NCBI RefSeq assembly: GCF_013391695.1
Contig: NZ_JACBGH010000003.1
Location: 124,001 to 188,000, forward strand
Origin: Thiomicrorhabdus cannonii
GTDB lineage: Bacteria > Pseudomonadota > Gammaproteobacteria > Thiomicrospirales > Thiomicrospiraceae
Length of the DNA: 64,000 nucleotides
Direction: 5' to 3'
How positions within the stretch are numbered: the stretch's first letter is position 1; every line of letters begins with the position of its first letter. Below the pieces are notes generated by a model. It saw only the letters and a list, made by a program, of their open reading frames with translations, was not told the DNA's origin and searched no databases. Below, one piece after another: positions 1 through 7,695 of the stretch. The position numbers and the translations under genes were made by a program.

Positions 1-1
1 A

Positions 2-268
2 CGCTGGGGGCCGTACATTACCGATCTGGTGACCAAGAAAAACGCCAAAATCGCCAAGGACGAAGATGCGCTGGCGCTGAGTCTGGAGGAGTGTGAGAAG
101 CGTCTTGAGGAAGCGCCGGAGCCGAAAAAACGCGGCCGTGCGGCCGCGAAAAAACCGGCGGTGAAGGACGCGGAACCTAAAAAGGCGGCGGCCAAAAAAA
201 CCACAGCCAAGAAGGCGCCGGCCAAAAAGGCCGCCGCTAAAACCACGCGCAAGAAGGCGGCTGAGTAA
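2..268 (+). CDS. topA: DNA topoisomerase I, C-terminal end (partial)
   Basis: The frame is open from base 2, so this is the 3' end of a longer gene that starts outside the window. The first residues read GRWGPYITD followed by NAKIAKDEDALALSLEE, which matches the small C-terminal repeat of bacterial type IA topoisomerases (GRxGPY...NAxLPKxEDP...LTLEEA). That repeat helps bind single-stranded DNA during relaxation of negative supercoils. After about residue 40 the protein becomes a lysine/alanine-rich tail with several AAKK units, as in many proteobacterial TopA proteins. Read alone, the tail could be mistaken for a histone-like protein. A strong hairpin follows about 40 bases after the stop. 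The catalytic part is not in the window. Confidence 0.85.
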   Translation, partial: RWGPYITDLVTKKNAKIAKDEDALALSLEECEKRLEEAPEPKKRGRAAAKKPAVKDAEPKKAAAKKTTAKKAPAKKAAAKTTRKKAAE

Positions 269-309
269 GTTGTAAAGCCGGTCGCAAAGAACGTCAAAAA
301 CAGCGCTTA

Positions 310-363
310 AAAAACTGAACAGGCCGGGTAGGAGAGTGCTTCTACCCGGCCTGTTCAGTTTTT
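310..363. terminator. Bidirectional terminator built from two inverted AACAGGCCGGGT repeats
   Basis: A 22 bp perfect stem (310-331 with 342-363) and a 10-base loop carry A-rich and T-rich outer ends, so the hairpin can terminate transcription from either side. Each arm contains one exact copy of the 12-mer AACAGGCCGGGT (318-329, and inverted at 344-355) that recurs across the chromosomal part of the window. A near-identical structure lies at 58004-58054. Confidence 0.85.
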
Positions 364-453
364 AGGGTATGTAAATTTTGTGATTGTTATAAATAGACTT
401 TACACCCAGTAAATATTCTTGAGGACGGGTAGGGGTGCCCTTTCTTTTCGCCT

Positions 454-479
454 CTTTTCTTTGGGCAAGCAAAGAAAAG
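454..479. terminator. Hairpin with a CTTTTCTTTG stem
   Basis: Bases 454-463 (CTTTTCTTTG) pair with 470-479 (CAAAGAAAAG) around the 6-base loop GGCAAG. It lies between the convergent ends of topA and the cyclase at 610-2148, so it is probably a second terminator. The surrounding pyrimidine-rich text from about 440 looks like a dispersed intergenic repeat, which cannot be tested with one copy in view. Confidence 0.4.
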
Positions 480-609
480 GGGCATCTCAAGGTATTCACA
501 ATTTCTATTTTGGATGCTTTTGACTGCTTGAGAAAAATATAAATTGTGGACAAAACCATCACAAAATTTATATACCCAATTTTTAAAACCTTAAAATCGG
601 CCAGGCGTT

Positions 610-2148
610 TTAGCCGGCCAGTGCATCGAATTCGGCATAACGACCCTTGCCGGCGCGTTTTGCGAGGTACATGGCATCATCCGCGGCTTTCATCAGCGTC
701 TGGCGTTCAGCGCCGTCCTGCGGATAGCGCGCAATGCCGATGCTGGTGCCGATCTGCACGGTATGGCCTTCAATCTCGAAAGGCTGCCGCAACATTTGGA
801 TGATGGCTTGCGCGAGCTCGGTGTCGGTGAGATTTATGGCCTGCGGGGTGAAGTAGAGCACGAATTCGTCGCCGCCCAGGCGTGCGAGCATGACGTGTTC
901 ATTTAACAGCGCCAGCAGACGCCGCGCCACTTGCTGCAGGAGAATGTCGCCGATGTCGTGACCGAGGGTGTCGTTGACCTGTTTGAAGCCGTCAAGGTCG
1001 AGGAAAAAGAAGCACAGCGGGTTGCCTTGGGTCAGGGCGTGATCGAGACATTGATAGAGTTTGTTGCGGTTGGCCAGTCCGGTGATGGTGTCTTTGTTGG
1101 CCAGGTCATCCAACGCCTGCTGGGTGCGTTTGAGGTCGGTGATGTCGAGTTGCATCAGGCTGTAGTTTTCGCGCTGGCTGGTTTCGTGAAAGATTTTTTG
1201 CAGATGCACGATGCTTGCCAGTTTGAGGTTGCCGTCGGGATCGTGCAGTGTGAGTTCGCCGTGCCAGGCGCTGTAGTTTTTTAGGCTTTCGAATATCTTA
1301 GGATTGGGTTCGTCCTGCATCCGGTTGAGCAGTTCTTCAAGTGTCAGGGTTTTTAGTTGATTGGTGTCCAGCCCCAGGGAAACCGCCAGGGCGTGGTTGC
1401 AGCGCACGACTTGCTGGTCGGCATTTGCCACCGCAATGCCCTCCGAAGAGAGGTCGATAATCGCCGCATCCAGTTCCAGCTCGTCTTCTATCCACTTCTG
1501 TTTGCTGACATCCAGACGGATGGCGCTAAGACGCTCGATGTCGCCCTGCGGCGAGTAGAAAATCTGTCCTTTGTCGTGCACCCAGATATAGTGGCCGTCT
1601 TCATGTTTGACGCGATGGGTGCACTCAAAATAAGGGCGGTTGCCGCTGAGGATTTTCAGCATCTGGCGCTGCACCTCTTCCTGGTCTTTGGGGTGGATGC
1701 GTTTTTGCAGATCGTGGAGATTGTTGAGCGGCGTCTGCTCGGACAGCCCCACCATTTTTTTCCACTGGGGCGAGAAACGAGCCTGGTTGTTCTGGATATC
1801 CCATTCCCAATAGGCGATGAGGTCGCCCTGCAGCAGCGTGTTGATCTGCTGCTCTTCGCCGCGGAACTGTTTTTTGAGCGCTTTGATTTCCTGTTTGTGT
1901 TGGATGATCTGCGCTTCAAGCTGGGCCCGCAAGCGCTGGCTGCGATAAGTCAGCAACCAGCCGGTCAGAGCCAGTAGCAGCAGCATGACCAGTGTCTGGT
2001 GCCAGGTAGACAGGGGCAAGAGGGTGAAGAACGCGCTGAGCCAGTCCTGCGGATGGGTCAGGTGGTAACCGTAAAGAAAGAGTACGCCCCAGAATAGCGT
2101 GAGAAAAAAAGGCAGGGTTGGCAGCGAAAAAATTCGGGACATCAGCAC
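610..2148 (-). CDS. Membrane-bound PAS-PAS-GGDEF diguanylate cyclase
   Basis: This 512-residue protein probably makes the second messenger c-di-GMP from two GTP at the inner membrane. Two hydrophobic segments (about residues 7-28 and 51-67) are followed by a short coiled coil. A PAS domain comes next (about 104-215, with AYWEWDI and YIWVHDKGQ typical of PAS/PAC), then a second, weaker PAS (about 225-330) and a GGDEF domain (about 340-505). The active-site motif is intact as RLGGDEF near residue 427. The inhibitory I-site (RxxD upstream of GGDEF) is absent, so product feedback may be weak. The gene is monocistronic and convergent with topA. The signal sensed by the PAS domains cannot be read from sequence. 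Confidence 0.88.
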   Translation of the reverse strand: MLMSRIFSLPTLPFFLTLFWGVLFLYGYHLTHPQDWLSAFFTLLPLSTWHQTLVMLLLLALTGWLLTYRSQRLRAQLEAQIIQHKQEIKALKKQFRGEEQQINTLLQGDLIAYWEWDIQNNQARFSPQWKKMVGLSEQTPLNNLHDLQKRIHPKDQEEVQRQMLKILSGNRPYFECTHRVKHEDGHYIWVHDKGQIFYSPQGDIERLSAIRLDVSKQKWIEDELELDAAIIDLSSEGIAVANADQQVVRCNHALAVSLGLDTNQLKTLTLEELLNRMQDEPNPKIFESLKNYSAWHGELTLHDPDGNLKLASIVHLQKIFHETSQRENYSLMQLDITDLKRTQQALDDLANKDTITGLANRNKLYQCLDHALTQGNPLCFFFLDLDGFKQVNDTLGHDIGDILLQQVARRLLALLNEHVMLARLGGDEFVLYFTPQAINLTDTELAQAIIQMLRQPFEIEGHTVQIGTSIGIARYPQDGAERQTLMKAADDAMYLAKRAGKGRYAEFDALAG

Positions 2149-2435
2149 TAAGCTCTATAAGGAGAAGCTTATTATAACGGGCGGATTAACACGTTGTTAT
2201 TGATAATAAAAACGGGGTTATAAGTAAAATTTAATGCTGCTAAACAGTCCTGCTTATGGCTATTGTATGCTCCCTGTTTTCAAACTGAGGCTGGCAACTG
2301 AGGGAGGCGGTCGGTTTGCGGCGGAATCCTTTCCAAACTTCAGGCGGATTTTAGTAAAATACCCTTTTTTGAATTTTGACCGTTGGAACCGCTCCATTCG
2401 CGTCAAGCTTTCCGTCGTTTTTTAAGAGAGAAGCC

Positions 2436-4208
2436 ATGAAGCAGCAAGTAGTGCAGATTCTTACCCACGTTATTGACCAGCTAAAGAGCCAGGGCGTATT
2501 GCCTGGCGATGTGGAAGCCCGCATTAACGTTGAGAACACGCGCGACAAGGCGCATGGCGATCTGGCGACCAACCTGGCGATGATGCTGACCAAAGCGGCG
2601 GGCGTGCCGCCGCGCGCGTTGGCGGAAAAGATGGTGGCGGTGATCGAGTCGATGGAAGACCGCGGTGCGGTGGCCAAGGTGGAAATCGCCGGCCCGGGCT
2701 TTATCAACTTCTTTATGCAGGATAACGCCAAATTCGCGGTGGTGGAGCAGGTCTTTGCGCAGGGCGCGGATTTCGGGCGCTGCAATGTCGGGCAGGGACG
2801 CTCCGTGTTGGTGGAGTTTGTCTCGGCCAACCCGACCGGGCCGTTGCATGTCGGCCACGGCCGCGGTGCAGCTTACGGCGCGAGCGTTTCCAGCCTGCTG
2901 GAAGTGGCCGGATTTGAGGTGGCGCGCGAATATTACGTGAACGACGCCGGCCGTCAGATGGATATTCTGGCGACCTCGGTGTGGCTGCGTTATCTGTCTT
3001 TGTGCGGCGAGGAGTTTGCGTTCCCGAGCAACGGTTACAAAGGCGCGTACATTTTCGATATCGCCGCCGAGTTGAAGCGCGAACAGGGCGAGAGCCTGCG
3101 CAAACCGGCTTTTGAGGTGTTTACCGGCGTCTGTGCCGACGAAGGCCAGACCGATGGCGACAAAGAGAAGCATATCGACGATTTGATCGCCAAAGCCAAG
3201 AATCTCTTGGGTTCAAACCATTACGAAACGGTATTCAATCTGGCGCTGAACACCATCCTGGAAGACATCAAGGAAGACCTGCACGGCTTCAATGTCACCT
3301 TTGAAAACTGGTTCTCGGAGCGCTCCCTGCTGGAAAGCGGCGTGATCGATGCGGCGCTCGAGAAACTGCAGAAAGCCGGCAAAATCTACGAGCAGGGCGG
3401 CGCCCTGTGGTTCAAGTCAACCGAATACGGCGACGAGAAAGACCGCGTGGTGGTGCGCGACAATGGCCTGAAAACCTATTTCGCCTCGGACATCGCCTAC
3501 CATTTCAACAAGCTGGAACGCGGCTTTGATATTTTGATCGACATCTGGGGTTCCGACCACCACGGCTATATTCCGCGTGTGAAGGCGGCGATGCAGGCGA
3601 TGGAAACCAATCCTGAGGCGTTGCAGGTCCTGCTGGTGCAGTTTGCGGTGCTGTACCGCGGCGGCGAGAAGCTGGCGATGTCCACCCGCAGCGGCGAGTT
3701 CGTGACCCTGCGCGAGCTGCGCGAAGAGGTGGGGGCGGATGCCGCGCGTTTCTTCTATGTGCAGCGCAAGTCGGAGCAGCATATGGATTTTGATCTGGAT
3801 CTGGCGAAGTCGCAGTCCAACGACAACCCGGTGTATTACATCCAGTACGCGCACGCCCGTATCGCACGCGTCTTGGAGCTGGCCGCCGAGAAAGGCTGGC
3901 AGGTTGATCTGGCGGCTGGCAAGGCCGGCTTGAATGCACTGGATCTGGAGCAGGAGACCGACCTGGCGGTGCAGCTGGCGAAGTACCCTGAAACCATCGC
4001 CCGTGCCGCATTGGCTTACGAGCCGCATCAGATCGCCTATTATCTGAAAGATTTGGCGCACGGTCTGCACAGCTACTACAACGCCTGCCAGTTCCTGGTG
4101 GAAGACGAAGGCGTGCGTAATGCCCGTCTGACGCTGATTATGGCGGTGCAGCAGGTGTTGAAGAACGGTCTGGCGATTTTGGGAGTTTCTGCGCCCGAGA
4201 AGATGTAA
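2436..4208 (+). CDS. argS: Arginyl-tRNA synthetase
   Basis: ArgS charges tRNA-Arg with arginine in the cytoplasm using ATP. The 590-residue protein carries the class I HIGH signature as PTGPLHVGHG near residue 140. The KMSKS-region equivalent appears as KLAMSTRSG near residue 415, the usual degenerate form in ArgS. The N-terminal Add domain and the C-terminal anticodon-binding helices (YYIQYAHARI) are present. I chose ATG at 2436 because it follows AAGAGAGAAG and gives the usual N-terminus; the frame stays open to 2376 without a better start. The stop overlaps the start of the next gene (TAATG), so the SPOR-domain gene is translationally coupled, an arrangement common in gammaproteobacteria. 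Confidence 0.97.
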   Translation: MKQQVVQILTHVIDQLKSQGVLPGDVEARINVENTRDKAHGDLATNLAMMLTKAAGVPPRALAEKMVAVIESMEDRGAVAKVEIAGPGFINFFMQDNAKFAVVEQVFAQGADFGRCNVGQGRSVLVEFVSANPTGPLHVGHGRGAAYGASVSSLLEVAGFEVAREYYVNDAGRQMDILATSVWLRYLSLCGEEFAFPSNGYKGAYIFDIAAELKREQGESLRKPAFEVFTGVCADEGQTDGDKEKHIDDLIAKAKNLLGSNHYETVFNLALNTILEDIKEDLHGFNVTFENWFSERSLLESGVIDAALEKLQKAGKIYEQGGALWFKSTEYGDEKDRVVVRDNGLKTYFASDIAYHFNKLERGFDILIDIWGSDHHGYIPRVKAAMQAMETNPEALQVLLVQFAVLYRGGEKLAMSTRSGEFVTLRELREEVGADAARFFYVQRKSEQHMDFDLDLAKSQSNDNPVYYIQYAHARIARVLELAAEKGWQVDLAAGKAGLNALDLEQETDLAVQLAKYPETIARAALAYEPHQIAYYLKDLAHGLHSYYNACQFLVEDEGVRNARLTLIMAVQQVLKNGLAILGVSAPEKM

Positions 4209-4858
4209 TGTCGCGCGATTACCGCTACGGCCATCGTCCTAAAAACGGCTTTCAACGCAAGTCGCAACTGCCCGCTGCTCCCGAGCCGCGCGGTGGTTTG
4301 GGGCTGAAAGTGTGGCTGCTTTCCGGTGTCGTGTTTGCCGCGATGCTGGGCGGCTTTCTGATCGTTCAGCATTTTATGGTGAATCAGACCTATGCCGACC
4401 AGACGGCAAAAACCGAAATCTATGCGGATAGCAACACGGCGCCTGCCGCGCAGGCGGCCAAGTCGCTGACCGTTGAGGCGTTGTCTGCGCCGGCAAAAAC
4501 CGATGCTGCTGCTCCCTCTGCAGAGGAAAATGCACCGGCAAAACCCCGTTACAGTTTTTATCAGGGACTCAAGGAGACCGAAGTGGTGGTGAATGCCGTG
4601 CCGCTTTCAGTTGCTTTGGAAGATGCCTACTATATCCATGCCGGCACCTTCGGCTCGGAAGCGGTGGCCAGGAAAGAGCAGCAGCGCTTGGCGAACTTGG
4701 GTGAAGCGGTTGAACTGTCGGTGCTGCAGAGCGGCGAACGCACATATTACCGCTTGCGCGTCGGGCCGTTTCATGACCGCTTGGAGATGAACAAGCGCCG
4801 CAATGCATTGCGGCGCCTGGGGGTGGATACCTTGCTGGTCAAAGCGCCGAAAAACTGA
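4208..4858 (+). CDS. SPOR-domain inner-membrane protein (FtsN-like)
   Basis: This 216-residue protein has a basic cytoplasmic N-terminus and one membrane segment (about residues 32-54). An alanine/proline-rich periplasmic linker follows, then a C-terminal SPOR domain (about 138-215) with YYIHAGTFGS...YRLRVGPF, the two conserved strands. SPOR domains bind glycan strands stripped of stem peptides at division septa, so a role in cell division or septal wall metabolism is likely. Its start overlaps the argS stop. The same argS-SPOR pair occurs in many gammaproteobacteria, where it is often annotated as FtsN-like. Identity as true FtsN is not shown. Confidence 0.85.
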   Translation: MSRDYRYGHRPKNGFQRKSQLPAAPEPRGGLGLKVWLLSGVVFAAMLGGFLIVQHFMVNQTYADQTAKTEIYADSNTAPAAQAAKSLTVEALSAPAKTDAAAPSAEENAPAKPRYSFYQGLKETEVVVNAVPLSVALEDAYYIHAGTFGSEAVARKEQQRLANLGEAVELSVLQSGERTYYRLRVGPFHDRLEMNKRRNALRRLGVDTLLVKAPKN

Positions 4859-4870
4859 GCCGAAAAACTC

Positions 4871-4882
4871 AACAGGCCGGGT
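4871..4882 (+). repeat. AACAGGCCGGGT repeat, single copy
   Basis: Exact 12-mer in the longer context AAAAACTCAACAGGCCGGGT. It lies between convergent genes and has no inverted partner close by. With the opposite-facing copy at 6069-6080 it flanks the GGDEF gene. Confidence 0.8.
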
Positions 4883-4892
4883 CGCAGTCTGT

Positions 4893-5942
4893 TTATTGCT
4901 GCGTTTCGGTCAAGTCCAGCTCGTCAAGCACGCGGTTACGGCCCTGGCGTTTGGCTTCGTAGAGCGCCTTGTCGGCGCGGTTGATAAACTCTTCGGCGGT
5001 GTCGCTTTCACCGTGATAGTGGGCGATGCCGAAAGAGGCGGTGATCTTGGTCAGCGGCTCGTTGGAGTTCTTGCGTTTCAGGGTGGCCGCTTCGATCGCG
5101 CTGCGGATATTTTCAGCACGGACTTTGGCGCCTTCCAGCGAGGTGTCCGACAGCAAGATGGCGAACTCTTCACCGCCGTAGCGGCATACCGTTTCGTTTT
5201 TCCCCTGCTCTTTCTTGATGATATTGGCGTAATAGCGCAGGACACTGTCTCCGATCAGATGGCCGTAAGTGTCGTTGAATTTCTTGAAGTGATCTATATC
5301 GCTTAGAATCAGACACAGGCTTTCGGGTTTGGCGGCGGCGTCGAGCATGAGTTCTTGCAGAGCATTGTTAAAGGCTTTGCGGTTGCCGATCTCGGTGAGC
5401 TCGTCGGTGAGCGCGGCGGTTTGCGCGGCAATCAGTTCGCCGCGCAGTTTTTTGACCTCTTCGGAGTTGTTCAGCATCTCTTGCTGGAAGGCGCGGTTGC
5501 TCTCGTTAATGGAGTGCGCGGTGGAGATCATGGTGTCGGTGATGCGGCGCAGTTCGTCCGAGCCGAGGTTAGGCTCGTTGAGCGAGCGGGCGCAGTCGTC
5601 GAGCTGTTGGGTCTGCGCCTCGAGTTTATCGCTCCAGGTGTTCATCTTCTGAATCATCAGATTGACGAGGCGGCGAAACGCGCGGTCGAACTCCGAGCTG
5701 GCTTCCTGCTCTTCCGAAAGGTATTCATCATAAAGACGACGTCCGTCGCGGTCGTTGTAACCGTATTCGTCGTTGATGATCTGATCCATCTCCTGGCGGA
5801 ACTGCGGATTTTCGCCTTTAAGGTACTGGTACCAGACATAGTAGTTCAGTGGCGTGGGGTTGATATTGAATTTTTCGAACTCTTCCACCAACCGGCTAAA
5901 AATACGTTTGGCTTTCTCCGGTGCGTCATTGAAGTGAAGCAT
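4893..5942 (-). CDS. Soluble GGDEF-domain diguanylate cyclase
   Basis: This 349-residue cytoplasmic protein has no membrane segment. The N-terminal half (about 1-165) is helical and contains coiled-coil stretches; NPTPLNYYVWYQYLKG resembles a region seen in other proteobacterial GGDEF proteins with a helical sensory N-terminus. The C-terminal GGDEF domain (about 180-340) keeps the catalytic motif as CRYGGEEF and the metal- and GTP-binding segment LSDIDHFKKFNDTYGH. The inhibitory RxxD site is replaced by GxxE. It therefore probably synthesises c-di-GMP without I-site feedback. It is monocistronic and flanked by inverted single copies of the AACAGGCCGGGT repeat. Confidence 0.9.
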   Translation of the reverse strand: MLHFNDAPEKAKRIFSRLVEEFEKFNINPTPLNYYVWYQYLKGENPQFRQEMDQIINDEYGYNDRDGRRLYDEYLSEEQEASSEFDRAFRRLVNLMIQKMNTWSDKLEAQTQQLDDCARSLNEPNLGSDELRRITDTMISTAHSINESNRAFQQEMLNNSEEVKKLRGELIAAQTAALTDELTEIGNRKAFNNALQELMLDAAAKPESLCLILSDIDHFKKFNDTYGHLIGDSVLRYYANIIKKEQGKNETVCRYGGEEFAILLSDTSLEGAKVRAENIRSAIEAATLKRKNSNEPLTKITASFGIAHYHGESDTAEEFINRADKALYEAKRQGRNRVLDELDLTETQQ

Positions 5943-6068
5943 TGGTTATGACCCTTTTAATATGTGACGGTCCGTTGCTGTTGAACGGCTGCGCTGAAAA
6001 TGGATGCCTCAAATTTTAACATGAATTTTGCCGGCTCCAATGGCGGATACATGGGTTTTATTGCTTAG

Positions 6069-6080
6069 ACCCGGCCTGTT
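6069..6080 (-). repeat. AACAGGCCGGGT repeat, single copy
   Basis: Exact inverted copy (reads ACCCGGCCTGTT on the plus strand), in the 5' region between the divergent cyclase and ubiK genes. No hairpin partner is nearby, so terminator function alone does not explain it. Confidence 0.8.
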
Positions 6081-6191
6081 GAGTTTGTTGGCTGGAGTGT
6101 CTGCGTGAAAAAGGGTATAGTCCCTTTTATGGGTTAAACGGCGTTGGACGGGCGTTTTATTGGCGCTTTATTGATCGAAAGGAAACACGCA

Positions 6192-6473
6192 ATGTTGAAT
6201 ATCAAGCAAATCGAAGAGCTGGCGGTGAAGTTGTCGCAGGCGATTCCCGAAGGCATGGGCAAAGCGCCGGAACAGGCAAAGGCCCAGATTAAGGCGGTGC
6301 TGACCAGTGGCCTGGAAAAGCTGGATGTGGTTTCACGACAGGAGTATGACCTGCAGGTGGCGGTGTTGGCGAAAACCCGCGCCAAGTTGGAGCAGCTGGA
6401 AAAGCAGGTGGCTGAACTGGAAAAACGTATGGCCGACCAAAATCCGCCAGCCGCAGGCGGCGACGGAGAGTAA
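6192..6473 (+). CDS. ubiK: UbiK/BMFP-domain ubiquinone biosynthesis accessory factor
   Basis: This 93-residue protein matches the BMFP (YqiC/UbiK) family: an N-terminal amphipathic helix (IKQIEELAVKLSQAIPEG) followed by a C-terminal coiled coil (about residues 50-82). In E. coli UbiK supports aerobic ubiquinone synthesis together with UbiJ and binds membranes as a trimer. ATG at 6192 is preferred over the upstream in-frame start at 6144 because it follows GAAAGGAAACACGCA and gives the usual family length. It sits six bases before comM; the ubiK-comM neighbourhood is common in gammaproteobacteria. Confidence 0.85.
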   Translation: MLNIKQIEELAVKLSQAIPEGMGKAPEQAKAQIKAVLTSGLEKLDVVSRQEYDLQVAVLAKTRAKLEQLEKQVAELEKRMADQNPPAAGGDGE

Positions 6474-6479
6474 ATCGTC

Positions 6480-7571
6480 GTGTTCGCAGCCGTTTTCACG
6501 CGCGCCGCTATCGGCATACAGGCGCCGCAAGTCATGGTGGAGGTGCATGCCAGCAACGGCTTGCCGGCCTTGTCGATTGTGGGATTGCCGGAGGCGTCGG
6601 TGCGCGAAAGCAAGGAGCGGGTGCGCAGCGCTTTGATTAATAGCGGTTTTCAGCTTCCGCCTAAACGCATTACCGTGAATTTGGCGCCGGCGGATCTGCC
6701 GAAATCCGGCGGACGTTATGATCTGGCGATCGCGATCGGTATTTTACTGGCGACGGGGCAGCTGGAGGCGGATGTCGGTCGCCTGGAGTTTCTGGGCGAG
6801 CTTGGTTTGAACGGCGAAATTCGAGCGGTGCCGGGGGTGTTGCCGGCCGTATTGCAGGTTGAGGATAAAAGCCTTGTGGTGCCTTACGCCAATCTGCAGG
6901 AAGCGGGATTGGTATTGCATGATCCGCGGCGTTCGTTAGCAGGTCAGCAGTTGCTGGGTGCAAAAAGTCTGCTGGAGGTGGTGGCGTTTTTACTGGCAAA
7001 AGGCTCCTTGCATCTTGCCGAACCACTGCTCCACGATGAGGTGGGGTATGCGCACGATTTAGCGGATGTCGTTGGCCAGAATCAGGCCAAAAGGGTGTTG
7101 GAGGTCAGCGCCAGCGGAGGACATTCGATATTGATGGTCGGCCCGCCGGGAGCGGGCAAAAGCATGCTGGCGCAGCGTTTGGTGTCGTTATTGCCCAGCT
7201 TGAACTGGGAGCAGGCGAGCGAACTGGCGGCCGTTCAATCTGTCGCGGGGCAGACGTTCAATCCTGAAAGTTGCTTGCAGCGCCCGTTTGTGGCGCCTCA
7301 CCACACTGCATCTTCGGCCGCGATGGTTGGAGGAGGCAGTGTTCCGCGTCCGGGCGCAATCAGTTTGGCGCATCACGGGGTTTTATTCCTGGACGAGTTG
7401 CCAGAGTTTGCCCGTCCTGTGCTGGAGGCGTTGCGCGAGCCACTGGAAAACCGACAGGTCGCGGTATCGCGTGTGAATGGACAGGTTATTTTCCCCGCGA
7501 AGTTTTTGCTGGTTGCCGCGATGAATCCTAGCCCATCGGGCTATTTTCCCGATGATCCGTTGGGGCGTTGC
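6480..7571 (+). pseudogene. comM: comM, 5' fragment interrupted by the transposon
   Basis: ComM is a hexameric AAA+ helicase that promotes branch migration during natural transformation. This fragment holds 364 codons from GTG 6480. It includes the Lon-protease-like N-terminal domain and most of the Mg-chelatase-like AAA+ domain, with Walker A GPPGAGKS near residue 221 and Walker B VLFLDELPEF near residue 300. The frame breaks at the TGC codon ending at 7571, where the transposon begins; translation would run on to a stop at 7718. The C-terminal 144 codons are at 25738-26172. The host is probably ComM-deficient unless the element excises precisely. Confidence 0.95.
7567..7571. repeat. Target-site duplication, left copy (GTTGC)
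   Basis: GTTGC immediately precedes the transposon's terminal TGTCA and recurs at 25733-25737 just after its right end. Five bases is the duplication length made by Tn7-family and Tn5053-family transposases. Removing the element and one copy restores the comM reading frame. Confidence 0.93.
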
Positions 7572-7638
7572 TGTCAACTACAAAATTATTTAAGAATTAC
7601 ACTTCAAAATAAGAATCTACAACATTATCTAAGAATTT
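7572..7638. other. Transposon left end with putative TnsB sites
   Basis: Two similar blocks lie at 7578-7598 (CTACAAAATTATTTAAGAATT) trimmed here to its first 20 bases in wording, and at 7617-7636, spaced 39 bases apart. A weaker block CTTCAAAATAAGAAT at 7602-7616 lies between them. The same motif recurs in inverted orientation at the right end. Repeated 20-22 bp sites at both ends are characteristic of Tn7-like elements. Site boundaries are my reading and not footprinted. Confidence 0.7.
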
Positions 7639-7695
7639 CTTCTGCCCTTCTCATCTCAATAATTTATCTTCTGGTTGCGTTCCATTGGAGAGTGA

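Larger units (their letters stand above)
269..609. other. Gene-less stretch between topA and a diguanylate cyclase
   Basis: This 341-base gap between convergent genes holds two hairpins, annotated separately at 310-363 and 454-479. I see no credible coding sequence; the short open frames here lack ribosome binding sites and family resemblance. Confidence 0.6.

Noticed and set aside
29-268. Lysine/alanine-rich open frame that looks like a histone-like protein
   Set aside because: The frame continues to base 2 with TopA C-terminal repeat text; it is the tail of topA.
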